From Pseudomonas hydrolytica (GTDB taxonomy: Bacteria; Pseudomonadota; Gammaproteobacteria; Pseudomonadales; Pseudomonadaceae): a DNA stretch of 64,000 nt. The notes under the pieces were generated by a model. That model was not told the origin of the DNA. It saw only the letters and a program-made list of their open reading frames with translations, and did no database searches. Below are positions 10,945-20,459 of the stretch, in pieces (the first letter of the stretch is position 1; the number at the start of each line of letters is the position of its first letter). Position numbers and translations under genes: made by a program. The DNA lies in the NCBI RefSeq assembly GCF_021495345.1, contig NZ_CP099397.1, forward strand, positions 806,001 through 870,000, written 5' to 3'.

Positions 10945-11409
10945 TCAAACGATGGTGAACAGGGGTTGGTCGTACTCAACCGGCTGGCCGTTTTCCACCA
11001 GGATGGACTCGATCACACCGCTGGCTTCGGCTTCGATGTGGTTCATCATCTTCATCGCTTCGACGATGCACAGGATGTCGCCCTTCTTCACGCTCTGGCC
11101 GACTTCGACGAAGTTGGCAGAGGTCGGCGAAGCGGCGCGGTAGAAGGTGCCGACCATCGGCGAACGGGCCACGGTGCCGTTCAGCTTCGGCGCGGCGGCC
11201 GGAGCGGCTTCGGCCGCCGGAGCTGCGGCAGGAGCAGCCACCGGAGCGGCGACAGGCGCCGGCATCGGGGCGGCGGCATAGACCTGCTGAGCCGGGGTCT
11301 TGCTGTGACGGCTGATGCGTACGGACTCTTCGCCCTCTTTGATCTCCAGCTCGTCGATACCGGATTCTTCCAGCAGCTCGATCAGTTTCTTGACTTTACG
11401 GATATCCAT
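10945..11409 (-). CDS. accB: Biotin carboxyl carrier protein
   Basis: The 154-residue protein has an N-terminal helix region ([18 protein letters not shown]), a flexible Ala/Pro linker (about residues 45-75) and the biotinyl domain. The biotin acceptor is Lys120 in EAMKM. A thumb-type insertion is present ([13 protein letters not shown]). It carries carboxybiotin between AccC and the carboxyltransferase AccAD. It is translated just before accC and after aroQ (50 bases), all on the minus strand. Confidence 0.97.
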   Translation of the reverse strand: MDIRKVKKLIELLEESGIDELEIKEGEESVRISRHSKTPAQQVYAAAPMPAPVAAPVAAPAAAPAAEAAPAAAPKLNGTVARSPMVGTFYRAASPTSANFVEVGQSVKKGDILCIVEAMKMMNHIEAEASGVIESILVENGQPVEYDQPLFTIV

Positions 11410-11459
11410 GAATGGTCAACTCCCAGAGGTGAGGTAGGACTTGTCTACCAGGCTGCGCG

Positions 11460-11906
11460 TCAGGCGCGCCCGGTCAGTTGTTCGAGTGCCGCTTCCAGGG
11501 CCAGCCGATAACCGCTGGCGCCAAGGCCGCAAATCACCCCTACGGCAACGTCGGAAAAGTAGGAGTGATGGCGGAAAGGTTCACGCTTGTGCACGTTGGA
11601 CAGGTGCACTTCGATGAATGGGATGCTCACCGCCAGCAATGCGTCACGTAATGCGACGCTGGTATGGGTAAAAGCGGCAGGATTGATCAGGATAAAGTCG
11701 ACACCTTCGCTTTTCGCCGCATGAATGCGCTCGATCAGCTCGTACTCGGCGTTGCTCTGCAGATGCAGCAGATGGTGGCCGCCCTCGCGGGCGCGGCGCT
11801 CCAGATCCTGATTGATTTCGGCGAGGGTGGTGGCGCCGTACTTGTCGGGCTCGCGGGTGCCCAGCAGGTTGAGGTTGGGGCCGTGCAGCACCAGAAGGGT
11901 GGCCAT
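11460..11906 (-). CDS. aroQ: Type II 3-dehydroquinate dehydratase
   Basis: The 148-residue protein matches the small dodecameric type II enzyme. Key residues visible are Tyr23 (in REPDKYG), Asn75 and the [10 protein letters not shown] loop, and His101 in EVHLSN. It converts 3-dehydroquinate to 3-dehydroshikimate in the shikimate pathway. It is the head of an aroQ-accB-accC run conserved in pseudomonads. The 143 bases upstream (11907-12049) contain a small TGTCGGC/GCCGACA stem at 11960-11977 but no gene. Confidence 0.97.
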   Translation of the reverse strand: MATLLVLHGPNLNLLGTREPDKYGATTLAEINQDLERRAREGGHHLLHLQSNAEYELIERIHAAKSEGVDFILINPAAFTHTSVALRDALLAVSIPFIEVHLSNVHKREPFRHHSYFSDVAVGVICGLGASGYRLALEAALEQLTGRA

Positions 11907-12049
11907 GATCGCGTTCCTTGTTGTTCGAGCTGCGCCGGACTATGCCGTAGCTGCTTCGATGTCGGCAATAGCCGACACGATGCCCGGCGTTTGCGGCAGA
12001 AATATGACTATAGCGGCAGATCTGGTCGTTGCCAGGCTAAGCAGGGTGC

Positions 12050-13837
12050 CTAGCGCGTGCTGGCCTGATCCAGACGCGCGGCGAAGGTGGCGGCATCGAC
12101 CTCACCTACGACACGCAGATCGAGCAATTCGTCACCATTGCCGGCAAACAGCTGAATGGCGGGAGGGCCGAACAGGCGGTAGCGATCGAGCAGGGCGCGC
12201 TGGGCGGGGTTGCTGTCGGTGATGTCGAAGCGGATCAGGCGCCAGCCGGCCAGTTTGCTGCCCACCTCGGCATTGCCGAACACTTCGCGCTCGATGACCT
12301 TGCAACTGATGCACCAGTCGGCATACCAGTCCAGCAGCAGGGGCTGGCCTGCGTTCTTCGCCTCGGCCAGGGCTGCGTCCAGCTCGGCCGGGCTGCTCAG
12401 GGTTTGCCAGGCACCGCTCTTGGCACTCACCGCGCCGCTGCCGGCCTGCAACTGGCCGAGCGGCCGGAGCGGATCGCTCGCGCCCTGCAGCGCGCCGACC
12501 CAGGCGGCCAGGGCATAGACCAGCAGCGCCAGTCCGGCGATCTGGCCAAGCTTCTGCCGGTGCGTCTTGGGGCCGAACTCCAGCGCACCGAGGAACACCG
12601 CCACACCACCGGCCAGCAGGCCCCATAGTGCCAGGCTGAGGCTGCCTGGCAGCACGCGCTCCAGCAGCCACACCGAGACGGCCAGCAGCAGCACGCCGAA
12701 GGCATTGCGCACGCTGACCATCCAGGTGCCGGTCTTGGGCAGCAGCGCGCCGCCACCGACGGCGAACAGCACCAGCGGCGTGCCCATGCCAAGGCCCAGG
12801 GCGAGCAGCCTGAGGCCGCCGCCAAGGGCATCGCCGCTGGCGCTGATATAGAGCAGGGCGCCGGCCAGGGGCGCCGATACGCAGGGGCTGACCAGCAGGC
12901 TGGAGAGCACGCCGAGCAGGGCGGCATTCAGATGCGAGCCGCCATGGGTCTTGCTTGCCAGGCGATCCAGCGGGTCGCTGATGGCGCGCGGCAGGCGCAG
13001 CTCGAAGAGGCCGAACATGGCCAGGGCGAAGACGGTGAAGAAGGCGGCGAAGGGCACCAGTACCCAGGCCGACTGCAGGCGCGCCTGCAGATTGAGGCCG
13101 GCGCCGAACAGTCCCATCAGGGTGCCGAGAATGGCGAAGCACAGGGCCATCGGCAGTACGTAGGCCAGCGACAGGGTCAGCCCGCGCATGCCGCCGAACT
13201 GGCCGCGCAGTACCACTCCGGAGAGGATCGGCAGCATCGGCAGCACGCAGGGCGTGAAGGTCAGCGCCAGGCCGCCGAGGAAGAACAGGGCCAGCTCCTT
13301 CCAGTTCCAGGCCGCTGCCGTTGCGCCCAGGGGCGTCAGGCGGCCGGTGTCGGCGGTGGCGGGCATCTCGCCGATCTCGATGAACTCGGTCTCCGGCGGA
13401 TAGCACAGGCCCTTGTCGGCGCAGCCCTGATAGCCGACCTGCAGGCGCAGCGGGCGCTGCTCCGGGTTGTCCAGCGGCAGGCGGATATCCAGCACACCGT
13501 AATAGACCTCGACATCGCCGAAGAACTCGTCGTGCTTGGCCTGGCCGGCGGGCAGCTCGGCCTCGCCGAGGACCAGATCGGCCGGCTCGACGCTGAAATT
13601 GAAGCGGTGGCGATAGAGGTAATAGCCCTCGGCAGCGACGAAGCGCAGGGTCACCGCCTGGGCGTCGCTGTCGACCAAGCTCAGCTTGAAGGCTTCACGC
13701 ACCGGCAGGAAATCGCTGCTGTTGTTCAGCGGCGCACCAAGCGGCGACGCGGCCGGGCGCTGATCGAACAGATTGGCGCTGGCGGGCAGACTCAGGCAGA
13801 GCAGAAGCAGGGGAAGCAACAGTCGACGCAGTGACAT
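12050..13837 (-). CDS. dsbD: Thiol:disulfide interchange protein DsbD
   Basis: The 595-residue protein begins with a signal peptide (MSLRRLLLPLLLLCLSLPASA). The periplasmic alpha domain holds the cysteine pair in CADKGLCYPPE. The eight-helix core carries paired cysteines in TPCVLPMLP and SPCVSAPLAG, and the C-terminal thioredoxin domain has WYADWCISCK. It passes electrons from cytoplasmic thioredoxin to periplasmic DsbC/DsbG and cytochrome maturation proteins. Upstream in-frame starts as far as 14122 would lengthen it into non-conserved sequence and are rejected. All catalytic cysteines are intact. Confidence 0.95.
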   Translation of the reverse strand: MSLRRLLLPLLLLCLSLPASANLFDQRPAASPLGAPLNNSSDFLPVREAFKLSLVDSDAQAVTLRFVAAEGYYLYRHRFNFSVEPADLVLGEAELPAGQAKHDEFFGDVEVYYGVLDIRLPLDNPEQRPLRLQVGYQGCADKGLCYPPETEFIEIGEMPATADTGRLTPLGATAAAWNWKELALFFLGGLALTFTPCVLPMLPILSGVVLRGQFGGMRGLTLSLAYVLPMALCFAILGTLMGLFGAGLNLQARLQSAWVLVPFAAFFTVFALAMFGLFELRLPRAISDPLDRLASKTHGGSHLNAALLGVLSSLLVSPCVSAPLAGALLYISASGDALGGGLRLLALGLGMGTPLVLFAVGGGALLPKTGTWMVSVRNAFGVLLLAVSVWLLERVLPGSLSLALWGLLAGGVAVFLGALEFGPKTHRQKLGQIAGLALLVYALAAWVGALQGASDPLRPLGQLQAGSGAVSAKSGAWQTLSSPAELDAALAEAKNAGQPLLLDWYADWCISCKVIEREVFGNAEVGSKLAGWRLIRFDITDSNPAQRALLDRYRLFGPPAIQLFAGNGDELLDLRVVGEVDAATFAARLDQASTR

Positions 13838-13994
13838 CAGGCGAATATCTCGGCGAAAGGTGGCGGCATGATACCGGAAAGCGCCCAACCGCATTGTCAT
13901 CGCCGCGCCGGAGCGTCGAATGCCGGCGATGGGCGGAGCCTTGGAGAGGGCAGCTTTCGTCGAGTTCCGGCCTGCGCTGTCGTGTCGCAGGGCG

Positions 13995-15959
13995 CTACAC
14001 GCGAAACGCCTGCACGGCGCTGTGCAGCTGGCCGCCCAGGTGCAGCAGATTCTCGCCCTGGGCGCGGCCCTGGCCGATGCGCTGCAGGTTGTCGTCGCCC
14101 AGTTGATGGATGCGTTCGCCATGCTCGCGAATCTCGCTCACGGCGTTGCTCTGCTGGGCAACCGCGCCCGCGATGCGCTCGGCCATGCTGGCGATGGTAC
14201 GGATGGCCGAGACGATCTCGTCGAGCGCGCCATCGGCCGCCTCGGCCTTGCCGGCGGTCGCCTCGGCGTGCTCGACCTGCGCGCGCATGGCCTGTACCGA
14301 CTGGTGGGCGGCCTGTTGCAGGCGACCGATCACTTCCTGGATTTCTGCGGTGGCGCTGCCGGTGCGCTGCGACAGCGAGCGTACTTCATCGGCCACCACG
14401 GCGAAGCCGCGGCCCGCCTCGCCGGCCCGCGCGGCCTCGATGGCGGCGTTGAGGGCGAGCAGGTTGGTCTGTTCGGCGATGCCGCGAATCACCGTCAGCA
14501 CGCTGCCGATGGTGGCGGTCTCGTCGGCCAGGCGCTCGATGGCCTGGGCGTTGTCCTGCACTTCGCCGACCAGCGCATGCAGGCCCTCGAGACTCTGGCC
14601 GATGACGCGTTGGCCCTGCTCCAGGGCGCGGCCGGCGTCGCGGCTGGCATCGGCGGTCTGGCTGGCATCCTGCGCCACCTGGCTGATGGTCGCTTCGAGC
14701 TCGCCCAGTGCGTCGCGAATCAGCGCCGTGTCACCGGCCTGGCGCTGCGCGCCGGCATGCAGGCCGCCGCTCAGCTCGGCCAGGGTGCGGCTGGAGCCGG
14801 CGACCTGTTCGGCATGGCCGCGAATGCTGGCGACCAGCTCGACCAGGTAGCGGCGCAGGTGATTGAGCGAGTCCTCGATATCGCGCAGCTCGCGGGTGCG
14901 CGAGTCGATGCTGATCGCCGTGCCGAAGTCGCCGCTGGCCCACTGCGACAGCGCCGGCACCAGACGCCCTAGCACCTGCGACAGGCGCCGCTGGATACGG
15001 TCGATGACCAGAGCGATAAGCAGGATCAGGCCGATCATCAGGCCCTGGATCAGCCGCACTTCGCCCTGGATGCGGGCGTATTCGGCCTTCACCACCGGCT
15101 CCAGCGCGGCCAGCGCCTGCTGCAGCTGGTCCACCCGCTGGGCGGTGGCCAGGGCCAGTTGCTGGCGTTGTTCGACCAGTTCGCGGGTGCGTTGCAGTTC
15201 GCTCGGGTAGCGGCGTACCAGGTTGGCCAGCTCGCGCTTGAGCTCGACGCCGCGATCTTCGGCCTGCTGTTGCTGTTGAGCATCGTCCAGCCCGAGCAGC
15301 GCAGCGAAACCGACGCTGGCGGAACTGTCGGCCTGCTGCACGCCGAGCAGCGGCAGACCGTCGATGGCCTGCACCTGCTGACCGAGGGCGTTGAGCTCGC
15401 GCTCGACATCGCCGAGCAGCTCGCTGCGCCCCTGGCTGATGAAACGCTCGCGGGCGTGCGCCAGCTTCAGCAGGCGCGAGCCGGCTTCCTGCAACGGCTT
15501 GCGATAGCTGGCCGCGCTCGGGCTGCTGGCACTGTCGACGTACTGGCTCAGCTGTTCCAGCGCGGCGAGCATCTCGCGTTCGGCCTGCAGCAGCAGGCCC
15601 TGCGGGTCGCCGGCCAGCTTGCCGGCGGCCAGCAACTGGTTGGCGCTGAAGTCGCGCAGCTGCTCCAGGCTGGGCCGCAGCTCGTCGGCCAGTTGCCGCG
15701 GCAGTTGTTCGAGGGAGGTTTCGAAGGTGTCGATGGCCTGGGTCGCCGTGCTGTGCTGCACGGCATTGCCGCTGGCCAGGTAGGCCTGGATGTTGTCGGC
15801 CACCTCGCGCTGGAACTGCTGCGACAGCGTCAGGTAACGCTCCATCAACTGCACCGGCTGCTGCAGCGCACGTTGCGACCACCACAGGGTCGCCGCCAGG
15901 GCGACGCAGACGGTGACCAGCAGCAGGGTATTGAGGTTGGTGAGCAGCTTGAGGCGCAT
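13995..15959 (-). CDS. Methyl-accepting chemotaxis protein, CtpL-like
   Basis: The 654-residue protein has an N-terminal membrane helix (near residues 8-28), a long all-helical periplasmic region consistent with an HBM-type sensor, a second helix ([17 protein letters not shown], near 305-325), a HAMP-like segment and a signalling hairpin tip [19 protein letters not shown]. Position matches ctpL of P. aeruginosa, reported to mediate taxis to low phosphate and chloroaniline; ligand here is inferred only. There is no C-terminal CheR-docking pentapeptide; it ends SAVQAFRV. A 199-base gap separates it from gcbA upstream. Confidence 0.85.
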   Translation of the reverse strand: MRLKLLTNLNTLLLVTVCVALAATLWWSQRALQQPVQLMERYLTLSQQFQREVADNIQAYLASGNAVQHSTATQAIDTFETSLEQLPRQLADELRPSLEQLRDFSANQLLAAGKLAGDPQGLLLQAEREMLAALEQLSQYVDSASSPSAASYRKPLQEAGSRLLKLAHARERFISQGRSELLGDVERELNALGQQVQAIDGLPLLGVQQADSSASVGFAALLGLDDAQQQQQAEDRGVELKRELANLVRRYPSELQRTRELVEQRQQLALATAQRVDQLQQALAALEPVVKAEYARIQGEVRLIQGLMIGLILLIALVIDRIQRRLSQVLGRLVPALSQWASGDFGTAISIDSRTRELRDIEDSLNHLRRYLVELVASIRGHAEQVAGSSRTLAELSGGLHAGAQRQAGDTALIRDALGELEATISQVAQDASQTADASRDAGRALEQGQRVIGQSLEGLHALVGEVQDNAQAIERLADETATIGSVLTVIRGIAEQTNLLALNAAIEAARAGEAGRGFAVVADEVRSLSQRTGSATAEIQEVIGRLQQAAHQSVQAMRAQVEHAEATAGKAEAADGALDEIVSAIRTIASMAERIAGAVAQQSNAVSEIREHGERIHQLGDDNLQRIGQGRAQGENLLHLGGQLHSAVQAFRV

Positions 15960-16158
15960 GGCAGGCTCGATCGACGGCTTAACGATGCGCGCGAGCTTAT
16001 TGCGGTTTGGTTACAGGCTGATGACGCTGTGCGCTGGGTCACGTTTTGCCTGTCACGGCGCCGAGTCGCCAGCAGCCGTCACGCTTTGCGCTGGGGCGGT
16101 CCGGATGGGGGCGCGCAACTCCGGCGGCCCGGGCGGCGGATCTGCCGGTGAGGTCCTG

Positions 16159-17772
16159 CTAGCTGCTTCGGTACAGCTCCACCCGGTTACGGCCGCCATG
16201 CTTGGCCGTGTACAGCGCCTCGTCGGCGCGCTTGGACAGCGCATTGCCATCGAGCCCCGGTTGCAGCATGGCGATGCCGCAACTGAAGGTGCAGGACAAA
16301 TCCTGCGGCTGCGCCGGGTAGTGGATCTCGGCGAAGCGCTGGCGAATCTCTTCCAGCACCCTGAGCGCCGACTGTTCGTCGGTATCGGGCAGCACCACGG
16401 CGAATTCCTCGCCACCGTAACGGCCGATATGGTCGGTCTTGCGCAGGCGCTGCTTGAGGAACAGGGCCAGGCTCTTGATCACCCGGTCGCCCATGGGGTG
16501 GCCATAGGTGTCGTTGACCTTCTTGAAATGGTCGATATCGAGCATGGCGAAGGCCAGCGGCTGCTCGTCGCGGCGCGCGCGGAAGCAGGCGTCCTCGAGC
16601 AGCTGGAGGGTGTGGGTGTGGTTGTACAGACCGGTCAGGCTGTCGCGCACCATGCGCGCCTTGAGGTTGCGCGCACGGGCGGCGCGGTTGCGCACGGTGG
16701 CGATCAGATGACGCGGCTTGATCGGCTTGGTGAGGAAATCGTCGCCGCCCTCGCTCATGGCGTCGAGCTGCTTGTCCAGGTCGTCCTCGGCCGACAGGTA
16801 GATGATCGGCACGCTGACGTAACGGTCGTTATGGCGGATCACCTTGGCCAGTTCGGTGCCGTTGCACTCGGGCATGTACATGTCGAGGATGATCAGATCG
16901 GGCTGGAATTCCGCCAGCGCGTCCATCGCCTGGATCGGCTCGGTCAGGGTGTGGGTGAGGATGCCGGCGCTGTTGAGCACGCGCTCGGTGTGGGTCGCCT
17001 GGGCCTTGGAATCGTCGACGATCAGCACCTTGTACGGGTCGTACTGCGAGACGTGGGTCAGCACCTCGATGCGTTCGAGCAGGCTCGAGGCGTCCAGCGA
17101 GCCGGTGAAGAACTCCTGGCCGCCGGCGCGCACCGCGGCCAGGCGGGTCGGGGTGTCGGTGTCGCAGTGGCTGAAGAACAGCAGCGGAATCTTCTGCTCC
17201 AGACCCTCTTGCACCGAGCCAGCCAGCTCGAGGCCGGCGCCGGCGAAGTCGACGTCCATGACGATGGCCGCCGGGTGACGTTCGGTAATGGCGGCGCGGA
17301 AGGCGCGCTCGTCGTTCAGCGCCTGTGCCGCCAGACCGAAGAACTCCAGCTGCTGGGCCAGACGCTCGGCGCGCTGGGCATCCTGCAGGGCGAGATACAC
17401 CGGCTTGCGCAGCGGCGGCAGGAAGGTCTGTTCGAAGGCATCGCTATGCCGCAGGCCGGTACGCGAGAGGCGCTGCATGGCCTGATTGAGACGGGCGATC
17501 AGGGTACTGTTGAGGCGACCGCGGTTTTCCAGCACCTCGTCGAGGCTGGCGCCGATGCTTTGCGCCAGCTGCGCATGCTCGATCTGCTCGAAACGCTCGG
17601 CGTAGCGCAGCAGGCGCAGATTGGCCTCGCTCAGCTCGGCCATGCCGGCTTCGTTCCATTCGCTGCGCTGCAGGCGCTGCCAGACTTCCAGCACCTGGCG
17701 TGCCTGATGGATCACGCGCTGGGCGAAGTGATGCTTGAGGCGGTCGCGACTGGGATCTAGGTGCTCGGTCAT
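16159..17772 (-). CDS. gcbA: Diguanylate cyclase response regulator GcbA/AdcA
   Basis: The 537-residue protein has an N-terminal helical region, a degenerate receiver (about 120-235), a canonical receiver (VLIVDDSKAQ, phospho-Asp in IILDMYMPE) and a GGDEF domain with active GGEEF. The inhibitory site RKTD stands five residues before it, so product inhibition is likely. It makes cyclic-di-GMP, promoting attachment and reducing motility in P. fluorescens and P. aeruginosa. The gene is divergent from the DUF2333 gene, and the 257-base region between them holds two inverted repeats. The position matches PA4843. Confidence 0.9.
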   Translation of the reverse strand: MTEHLDPSRDRLKHHFAQRVIHQARQVLEVWQRLQRSEWNEAGMAELSEANLRLLRYAERFEQIEHAQLAQSIGASLDEVLENRGRLNSTLIARLNQAMQRLSRTGLRHSDAFEQTFLPPLRKPVYLALQDAQRAERLAQQLEFFGLAAQALNDERAFRAAITERHPAAIVMDVDFAGAGLELAGSVQEGLEQKIPLLFFSHCDTDTPTRLAAVRAGGQEFFTGSLDASSLLERIEVLTHVSQYDPYKVLIVDDSKAQATHTERVLNSAGILTHTLTEPIQAMDALAEFQPDLIILDMYMPECNGTELAKVIRHNDRYVSVPIIYLSAEDDLDKQLDAMSEGGDDFLTKPIKPRHLIATVRNRAARARNLKARMVRDSLTGLYNHTHTLQLLEDACFRARRDEQPLAFAMLDIDHFKKVNDTYGHPMGDRVIKSLALFLKQRLRKTDHIGRYGGEEFAVVLPDTDEQSALRVLEEIRQRFAEIHYPAQPQDLSCTFSCGIAMLQPGLDGNALSKRADEALYTAKHGGRNRVELYRSS

Positions 17773-17841
17773 TGGCCGACTTCTATATGACAGGGAGTCA
17801 GTGGTGGCTTGATGCTATCACTTGCTGGCGGAGCTGACAGT

Positions 17842-17861
17842 GCCGTCGATCAATTGACGGC
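17842..17861. promoter_or_regulatory. Inverted repeat GCCGTC-N8-GACGGC in divergent promoter region
   Basis: Perfect six-base arms around GATCAATT lie 70 bases upstream of gcbA and 169 upstream of the DUF2333 gene. It may be an operator or part of a stem; no regulator is identified. Confidence 0.35.
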
Positions 17862-17868
17862 GGTATTT

Positions 17869-17886
17869 CTGTCGAATAAGCGACAG
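17869..17886. promoter_or_regulatory. Inverted repeat CTGTCG-N6-CGACAG
   Basis: Perfect six-base arms separated by AATAAG lie in the same gcbA/DUF2333 divergent region. Size and symmetry fit a dimeric regulator site. It does not match the AmrZ consensus I know for this gene. Confidence 0.4.
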
Positions 17887-18029
17887 AAAGGTGGTTTTTC
17901 TCTACCGGCGGTAAGTTTGCGCCCACGCCCTGCGTTTTGCGGCAGGCTTGCCTTATAGTGCGGAGCAGGTCGCAACCCGTGCTGCGGGACGCGGTCGAAT
18001 ATTCGAATTCGCTTGAAAAGGACACTGTC

Positions 18030-19088
18030 ATGCTGGACTGGAAGAATCGCGCGGCGAGCTCGCCCGACGGTACCGACAATACCGCGAACCTGGGGCGCGA
18101 GCGCGGCGGCGCCAGCCTGATCGGCCGCGCGCTCGGCGGCCTGCTGGGGGTGTATCTGCTGGTGGCGCTGGTGGTCGGCTGGTACTGGAGTCAGGAGCCG
18201 GCGGCCTTCGCGGTGCAGCAGCATGCCCAGGCCGCGGCGCAGCAGGCGCAGCGCCAACTGGTCAGCGGTTACACCACGGTGGAAACCCTCAAGGAGGTGG
18301 CCAGCACCCTGCTGGACAAGCCCGGCGGTTACCTGTCCAACGACCTGGCGCCGCCCGGCCTGTGGCTGGACAACATGCCGAGCTGGGAATACGGCGTACT
18401 GGTGCAGGTGCGCGACTTCTCCCGCGCGCTGCGCAAGGATTTCGCCCGCTCGCAGTCGCAGTCCACCGAGGACCCGGATCTGGCCAAGGCCGAGCCGCGC
18501 TTCCACTTCGACAACAAGAGCTGGGCACTGCCGGCCTCGGAATCCGAGTACCGTGAGGGCATCAAGGCGCTGGACCGCTACCTGAGCCGCCTGGCCGACA
18601 CCAGCAAGCAGAACGCGCAGTTCTATACCCGCGCCGATAACCTCAACAACTGGCTGGGCGATGCCGGCACCCGTCTGGGGTCGCTGTCGCAGCGGCTGTC
18701 CGCCAGCGTCGGCCAGGTGCGCCTGAACACCGAGGTGCTGCCGCCGGATTCCGGTCTCAAGGAAGTCGAGGGCGGGGTGTACGAAACGCCCTGGCTGCAG
18801 ATCGACAACGTGTTCTACGAGGCGCGCGGTCAGGCCTGGGCGCTCGCCCATCTGCTGCGTGCCGTCGAGGTGGATTTCGCCGACGTCCTGGCGAAGAAGA
18901 ACGCCACCGTCAGCGTACGCCAGATCATTCGTGAGCTGGAGGCGGCGCAGGCCACCCTGTGGAGCCCGATGGTGCTCAACGGCAGCGGCTACGGCATTCT
19001 CGCCAACCACTCGCTGGTGATGGCCAACTACATCTCGCGCGCCAACGCCGCGATCATCGATCTGCGTCAGCTGCTGAGCCAGGGTTGA
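18030..19088 (+). CDS. DUF2333 inner-membrane protein
   Basis: The 352-residue protein starts MLDWKNRAASS with AAAAGGAC as ribosome site. One membrane helix lies near residues 32-60 (LGGLLGVYLLVALVVGWYW). The rest is a soluble, mostly helical domain likely in the periplasm. It matches PA4842 by position and the DUF2333 family by composition. Function is unknown. Its TGA stop overlaps the ATG of the Nudix gene (TGATG), suggesting translational coupling. An in-frame ATG at 17937 lacks support. Confidence 0.85.
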   Translation: MLDWKNRAASSPDGTDNTANLGRERGGASLIGRALGGLLGVYLLVALVVGWYWSQEPAAFAVQQHAQAAAQQAQRQLVSGYTTVETLKEVASTLLDKPGGYLSNDLAPPGLWLDNMPSWEYGVLVQVRDFSRALRKDFARSQSQSTEDPDLAKAEPRFHFDNKSWALPASESEYREGIKALDRYLSRLADTSKQNAQFYTRADNLNNWLGDAGTRLGSLSQRLSASVGQVRLNTEVLPPDSGLKEVEGGVYETPWLQIDNVFYEARGQAWALAHLLRAVEVDFADVLAKKNATVSVRQIIRELEAAQATLWSPMVLNGSGYGILANHSLVMANYISRANAAIIDLRQLLSQG

Positions 19089-19624
19089 TGGACGCGATCT
19101 CGGCCGCCGAGGCCGCGCATCGCGCTGCCTCCGACAGCGAGCGGGTGGCCTGGGTCGACGAGCACGACCGACCGCTCGGTGGCGTGTCGCGGGCCGAACT
19201 GCGCGAGCGCGGCCTGATCGGCCGCGGTACCTACATCCTGCTGTTCAACTCCGCCGGCCTGCTCTGCGTGCATCGGCGCACCCTGAGCAAGGCGCTGTAT
19301 CCCGGTTACTGGGACGTGGCGGCCGGCGGCATGGTGCTCGAGGGCGAGGACTACCTGCTGTCGGCCCAGCGCGAGCTGGCCGAGGAACTGGGTATCGTCG
19401 ATGCCGAGCTGACCGAGCACGCGCACTTTCTCTATGACGCACCGGAAAGCCGGCTGTGGTGCATGGCCTACTCGGCGGTATCCGACGCGCCCCTGGTGCT
19501 GCAGCCGGAGGAAGTGCTGGAAGCGCGCTTTATCAGCGTCGAGCAGGCGCTGGAAGAAACCCGCTACCTGCCGTATTGCCCGGATTCGCTGGCGGCGTTG
19601 GAGCGCTACATAAAAAGGCCATAA
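19088..19624 (+). CDS. Nudix hydrolase, YfcD type
   Basis: The 178-residue protein carries a full Nudix box: glycine-started loop GGMVLEGEDYLLSA followed by RELAEELGI, which supplies the metal-binding glutamates. The N-terminal part (WVDEHDRPLGGVSRAELRERGL) resembles YfcD and isopentenyl-diphosphate-isomerase-like members. It should hydrolyse a nucleoside-diphosphate-linked compound, but the substrate cannot be told from sequence. The start overlaps the end of the DUF2333 gene by one base, so the pair is one operon. Confidence 0.88.
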   Translation: MDAISAAEAAHRAASDSERVAWVDEHDRPLGGVSRAELRERGLIGRGTYILLFNSAGLLCVHRRTLSKALYPGYWDVAAGGMVLEGEDYLLSAQRELAEELGIVDAELTEHAHFLYDAPESRLWCMAYSAVSDAPLVLQPEEVLEARFISVEQALEETRYLPYCPDSLAALERYIKRP

Positions 19625-19650
19625 ACAGGCCGCTTGCGGACGGCTGATGG

Positions 19651-19674
19651 CCCTCTCCCGCATGCGGGAGAGGG
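19651..19674. repeat. Perfect 24-base palindrome CCCTCTCCCGCA/TGCGGGAGAGGG
   Basis: The two 12-base halves are exact reverse complements. The element lies 26 bases past the Nudix stop and could form a stem that ends or protects the transcript. CCCTCTCCC/GGGAGAGGG palindromes are scattered in many proteobacterial genomes. Confidence 0.7.
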
Positions 19675-19724
19675 TGGTTGTGTTAGCTCCTGTGCGCACC
19701 GCCTTGCCTCGGATGCAGGGCCTT

Positions 19725-19747
19725 GGTGCGCACGGCGCACCCTACGG
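19725..19747 (+). repeat. REP-like family 2 copy
   Basis: GGTGCGCACGGCGCACC followed by CTACGG. The same core recurs at 42085, 56946 and, inverted, at 42034 and 56982. The inner GGTGCGC/GCGCACC forms a short stem. Confidence 0.65.
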
Positions 19748-19965
19748 CGTCGCGGATTCCGAGCGCCGCATGCACGATGGCGAACGGCGTCGCCAAAGTG
19801 CCGCACAATGACGCAAATTCATACTTAGCAAGCGCCGCCTTTGCCGTTACACTGCGCGACCTTTTCGGCGGACGTCTGTCCGCTTGCGCTGCCCCTGCCT
19901 GAGTGGGGCTTCGCGGTCGACGCCCGTCGGCCAGTCGCTATCCTGACCCCTACGAGGACAAGCCG

Positions 19966-20337
19966 GTGGTCAAGAAAGCTTCGTCATTTTCCGCCCTGAG
20001 CGGTCTCGTCTACTCCACCGATGGCGGTCGCCATTGCCCGGACTGCAACCAGCCGGTGGATGCCTGCATCTGCAAACAGACGCGCATTCCCGAAGGCGAT
20101 GGTATCGCCCGCGTACGCCGTGAAACCAAGGGCCGTGGCGGCAAGACGGTGACCACGGTCAGCGGCGTGCCGCTGGCCGAGGAACCGCTCAAGGAGCTGG
20201 CCAGTGCGCTGAAGAAGCGTTGCGGTACCGGCGGCGCGCTCAAGGACGGGGTGATCGAGATTCAGGGCGATCATGTCGAACTGCTGTTGGCCGAACTGAG
20301 CAAGCGCGGTTTTACCGCGAAGAAGTCCGGCGGCTGA
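19966..20337 (+). CDS. yciH: SUI1/eIF1-like translation factor YciH
   Basis: The protein has 123 residues from GTG at 19966 (VVKKASSFSALSGLVYSTD). A zinc-ribbon-like set CPDCNQPVDACIC is followed by the SUI1 fold with ETKGRGGKTVTTVSG, CGTGGALKDG and the final GFTAKKSGG. It is related to eukaryotic eIF1 and influences start-codon fidelity or stress translation (family knowledge). The GTG start is chosen because GAGGAC stands seven bases upstream and the family begins there. An ATG at 19903 would add an unconserved 21 residues. speA follows after 122 bases. Confidence 0.92.
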   Translation: MVKKASSFSALSGLVYSTDGGRHCPDCNQPVDACICKQTRIPEGDGIARVRRETKGRGGKTVTTVSGVPLAEEPLKELASALKKRCGTGGALKDGVIEIQGDHVELLLAELSKRGFTAKKSGG

Positions 20338-20459
20338 AGCTCCATTTCCTAAACTTCGATGGTGCTCATGCGGTCAACCGCCGAGCAAACGTCATCTTGC
20401 ACCCTTAATTTCCAGGCTGGCCGTCTACGAGGCCAGACTCACTCTCATGGGAGAACCCG

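Larger units (their letters stand above)
19625..19965. other. Gene-free stretch between Nudix gene and yciH
   Basis: The 341 bases contain a perfect 24-base palindrome (19651-19674), one copy of the GGTGCGCACGGCGCACC repeat (19725-19747), and the AT-richer segment around 19809-19860 that probably holds the yciH promoter. No convincing coding sequence is seen. Confidence 0.7.

Noticed and set aside
13838..14122. 95-residue N-terminal extension of DsbD
   Set aside because: It would precede the signal peptide and runs into the chemoreceptor gene; the start at 13837 fits a secreted protein.
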